Source: CADEDH01 sp050330635
Lineage (GTDB): Bacteria > Actinomycetota > Acidimicrobiia > Acidimicrobiales > SZUA-35
Reading direction: 5' to 3'
Length of the DNA stretch: 64,000 nt
Assembly (NCBI GenBank): GCA_050330635.1
Contig: JBHJNQ010000037.1
Location: 1 to 64,000, forward strand
Shown: in pieces, positions 59,900 to 64,000 of the stretch
Layout: every line of letters starts with the position of its first letter
How positions within the stretch are numbered: position 1 is the first letter of the stretch
The notes under the pieces: model-generated
What the model saw: only the letters and a program-made list of their open reading frames with translations
What the model was told of the DNA's origin: nothing
Databases searched by the model: none
Translations under genes and position numbers: made by a program

Positions 59900-60208
59900 T
59901 CAGCCCCTCTCGATTCCCGTGATCTCGATCGTGGCGTAGGTCTGGCGGTGACCGTACCGGCGACGGTTGTTCGACTTCGACTTGTAGATGAAGCCGTCGA
60001 TCTTCGGGCCCTTGGTCTCCTCGACCACGCGGGCCGAGACCGTCACGCCGGCGAGCTGCGCCGGGGTGGCCAGCACATCACTGCCGTCGACCAGCATCAC
60101 CGGCTGGAGCTCGACATCGTCGCCGGGGGCACCGAGCCGCTCGACCTTCAGGGTCTGACCCTGTTCTACCCGGTATTGCTTGCCACCGGTGGCTACCACT
60201 GCGTACAT
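59900..60208 (-). CDS. rplU: 50S ribosomal protein L21
   Basis: A 102-residue L21: MYAVVATGGKQYRVEQGQTLKVERL, then the basic C-terminal KIDGFIYKSKSNNRRRYGHRQTYATIEITGI that contacts 23S rRNA. Located 83 bases downstream of the RNase E/G gene and one base before rpmA, the classic rplU-rpmA order. Confidence 0.97.
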   Translation of the reverse strand: MYAVVATGGKQYRVEQGQTLKVERLGAPGDDVELQPVMLVDGSDVLATPAQLAGVTVSARVVEETKGPKIDGFIYKSKSNNRRRYGHRQTYATIEITGIERG

Positions 60209-60291
60209 AAGGGTCTCAATCTACCGTCGTCGGCGCACCCTCACGCCCCCACCGTCGGAGTTTCGACGGCGGGGGCGGGCGGACCGGCCGT

Positions 60292-61992
<1,701 letters not shown>

Positions 61993-62007
61993 GGTGGTGT
62001 TCCCTTC

Positions 62008-62730
62008 TCATGAGGCACGCAACTGGCCGTGCCTGGTCGAGGGGCCGGGCGGTTTCACCGGTTCACACCGGGCCCCGTCGACGATCATCCATTGGTGTGT
62101 GCGGCGCACCCGACCCTCGTCGAGGTCGCCGCCGAGAACCCGGACCAATTCGGCCGGGCGGAGCGAGACCGACTCGGTTGCCAGTCGCGCCCACACGTCT
62201 ACACCGTCGCACGTCGGCCCCCGGACCTCGATTCCGAGTATTGCGGGGCGGACATCGGCGACGGCGGTCTTGCCTTTCCGGACTCGCTCCTGCGGGAGCG
62301 CCGTGGCAGCGAGCACATCGGCGACGGCGCTCTCGATCTCGGCGCAAGTGGCGCCGAGGACCTCGATGTGCCAGTCGCAACAGACGATGGCCTGCTGCAG
62401 GGATGCCGTTCCTGGCTCGATGGCGACGGCGGCATCGACGGTGATGCCGGGGGGTAGAGCCGCGGTGAGCCGGTCGGGCAGTGTCTCGAGGTCGATCGAC
62501 TCGGTGAGCTCGACGTCGAGGTATTCGGCTTCCGACTCGTGAGCGACCGTGAGGGCGAGGCCGAAGCTGAGCTTCGGCCTCGGTGAAAAGCCCTCCGTGT
62601 AGGCCACGGGGAGTCGAAGCTTTCGCAGGGCCCGCTCGAAGAGGCGGGCCACATCTCTGTGGCTGACGAAGCGAACTCGGCCAGCCTTGGCGTAGCGAAT
62701 GCGAATGGTGATGGGACCGGCGCCGGTCAC
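62008..62730 (-). CDS. DUF2344/TIGR03936 family protein
   Basis: A 240-residue protein of the DUF2344 family, typically encoded beside or fused to the B12-binding radical SAM protein that precedes it here. Signature: IRIRYAKAGRVRFVSHRDVARLFERALRKLRLPVAYTEGFSPRPKLSFGLAL. Function unknown; a role in RNA modification is sometimes suggested from its link with RNase E/G and ribosomal protein genes. GTG 62730 overlaps the stop of the radical SAM gene. Confidence 0.92.
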   Translation of the reverse strand: MTGAGPITIRIRYAKAGRVRFVSHRDVARLFERALRKLRLPVAYTEGFSPRPKLSFGLALTVAHESEAEYLDVELTESIDLETLPDRLTAALPPGITVDAAVAIEPGTASLQQAIVCCDWHIEVLGATCAEIESAVADVLAATALPQERVRKGKTAVADVRPAILGIEVRGPTCDGVDVWARLATESVSLRPAELVRVLGGDLDEGRVRRTHQWMIVDGARCEPVKPPGPSTRHGQLRAS

Positions 62731-64000
62731 CGGACCGACACCTCGTCGTGGCGGGCGCCCCGCTCGGCGGTGGACAACAATTGGACGGGGACCGCCCCAC
62801 CGACGCTGAGGTCCTGACCCGTGCCCTGGCTTCCGCCGGCCGGTGGGGTGGCCGAGGCCACGACATGCTCGATGCCGTAGCCGGTGCAGGCCCCGCAGTC
62901 GTAGCACGGGGTCCAGCGGCAGTCCTCGAGACCGAGCTCGGCCAGGGCGTCTCGCCAGTCCTGCCAGAGGAAGTCCTTGTGGAGACCGGCGGAGAGATGA
63001 TCCCAGGGGAGGTTCTCGTCCTCGGTGCGGTGTCGGTGGACGGCGTCGTCGACCGACAGCCCGGCGTCGCCCATGGCTTCCAGCCACAGGCCGAGGTCGA
63101 AGTGCTCCGACCACTCCTGGAACGTGCCGCCCCGGCGCCATACCTGTTCGATGACGGCCCCCATCCGGCGGTCACCCCGACTCATGATCCCCTCGACCAA
63201 TGTCGCCTTGGGGTCATGCCACTTGAGGTTGACGCCCTTCATCCGCCGGGTGGCGTCGCGCAGGAGGTTTATCTTGCGTTGCAGCTCCTCGATCGTGTTC
63301 TGCCCGAACCACTGGAACGGGGTGAACGGCTTGGGCACGAAACCACCGACCGAGACGGTCACACTCGCCCTGCGATTGTGCCGCTTGCCGATGGCCACAC
63401 AGTTGCGGGCCAGCTCGGCGATGCCGAGGGTGTCCTGGTCGGTCTCCGACGGTAGTCCGATGAGGAAGTAGAGCTTCACCCGCTGCCAACCCTGGGAGTA
63501 GGCGGCGTCGACGGCCTGATAGAGGTCTTCCTCCCGTATCAGCTTGTTGATGATCTGACGCATCCGCCAGGTGCCGGCCTCGGGGGCGAAGGTCAGCCCG
63601 CTGCGACGGGCCCGCTGCAGCTGGGCTGCGATGCCCACACCGAAGGCGTCGACCCGGAGGCTGGGCAGCGAGACCGACACGGTTGCGCCGTCCTGCTCGC
63701 TGTCGTTCATGATCCCGTCGACGACGCCGACGATGTCGCTGAAGTCGGCGGTCGACAGCGAGGTGAGGGTGACCTCGTCGTAGCCGGTCCGGGCCAACCC
63801 GTCGGCCACCATCGTCCGCACCTGATCGGCCGGACGCTCCCGCACCGGCCGGGTGATCATCCCGGCCTGACAGAACCGACAACCCCGGGTGCAGCCCCGG
63901 AACACCTCGACGTTGAGCCGGTCGTGGACGACCTCGGTGAGAGGGGCGAGTTGGCGGCGGGGGTAGGGCCAGTCGGCCAGGTCGGCGATCGTGCGCTTCT
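62727..64000 (-). CDS. Radical SAM protein (TIGR03960 family), 5' end outside window
   Basis: The frame is open to the window end, so the N-terminus, usually a B12-binding-like domain, is missing. The radical SAM cluster motif is CTRGCRFCQAG (C-x3-C-x2-C). Further family blocks are TLTSLSTADFSDI, LPSLRVDAFGV, GLTFAPEAGTWRMRQIINK and VKLYFLIGLPSETDQD. A second cysteine cluster near the C-terminus (CRWTPCYDCGACTGYG) is also typical. Function unproven. It overlaps the DUF2344 gene by four bases. Confidence 0.93.
   Translation of the reverse strand, partial: KRTIADLADWPYPRRQLAPLTEVVHDRLNVEVFRGCTRGCRFCQAGMITRPVRERPADQVRTMVADGLARTGYDEVTLTSLSTADFSDIVGVVDGIMNDSEQDGATVSVSLPSLRVDAFGVGIAAQLQRARRSGLTFAPEAGTWRMRQIINKLIREEDLYQAVDAAYSQGWQRVKLYFLIGLPSETDQDTLGIAELARNCVAIGKRHNRRASVTVSVGGFVPKPFTPFQWFGQNTIEELQRKINLLRDATRRMKGVNLKWHDPKATLVEGIMSRGDRRMGAVIEQVWRRGGTFQEWSEHFDLGLWLEAMGDAGLSVDDAVHRHRTEDENLPWDHLSAGLHKDFLWQDWRDALAELGLEDCRWTPCYDCGACTGYGIEHVVASATPPAGGSQGTGQDLSVGGAVPVQLLSTAERGARHDEVSVR

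Overview
This is a G+C-rich bacterial chromosome segment. The best fit is an actinobacterium, plausibly of the Acidimicrobiia type. That placement is inferred from family content (DUF222-type HNH nuclease, DUF2510 and excalibur domains, a pSAM2-like integrative element, class II DAHP synthase, an actinobacterial-style proton-pumping rhodopsin) and was not tested by phylogeny.

Layout. 1-9.6 kb: the tail of an HNH nuclease gene abutting a beheaded dienelactone hydrolase gene, a YibE/F membrane protein, a small membrane protein, two coupled glycosyltransferases (one with a HEAT-like N-terminal half), then a SigB/SigF-type sigma factor and an RsbU/SpoIIE-type phosphatase. 9.6-21.5 kb: a light-related cluster. 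It holds a type-1 rhodopsin with the D-T-E signature of outward proton pumps, a CarH/LitR-like B12-binding regulator, and a heliorhodopsin. Around them lie redox and lipid-type enzymes (NmrA/DUF2867, SDRs, DUF2236, SRPBCC, DUF2071), a SulP transporter and a pair of very small membrane proteins. No retinal or carotenoid genes are in the window. A SigF-like promoter pattern lies ahead of the small-membrane-protein/heliorhodopsin group and a related one lies ahead of a paralogue at 3.1 kb. 21.5-24.7 kb: cytidine deaminase, an enoyl-CoA hydratase-like gene, a frameshifted beta-propeller gene, and the damaged remains of an anti-sigma kinase/antagonist pair.

24.75-38.22 kb: a 13.5-kb integrative element in the 3' end of a tRNA-Ala(GGC) gene. 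It is bounded by 44-bp direct repeats (43/44 identical), and both ends carry paired 7-bp repeats that look like integrase arm sites. It has a tyrosine integrase, an excisionase and a rolling-circle-type Rep preceded by strong hairpins, but no recognisable transfer gene. Its cargo includes an ApeA-like HEPN gene (probable anti-phage abortive infection), a bPH-domain membrane protein, a double CxxC zinc-finger-like protein and a regulator/flavoprotein pair. An IS21-family element with a 6-bp target duplication has split a DUF2510/excalibur gene inside the element. Several genes here carry single frameshifts, which could be decay or sequencing error.

38.2-64 kb: conserved housekeeping genes. These are leuS, rsfS, a LytR_C protein, nadD, a group-2-like sigma factor, class II DAHP synthase, an ECF sigma/RskA-type anti-sigma pair, a MoxR/VWA pair divergent from a CbbX-like AAA ATPase, murJ, pspA, proB, obg, a three-gene TadE/TadG-like set, rpmA, rplU, RNase E/G, a DUF2344 protein and a radical SAM protein cut by the window end. 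The two parts most worth a second look are the light cluster and the integrative element.
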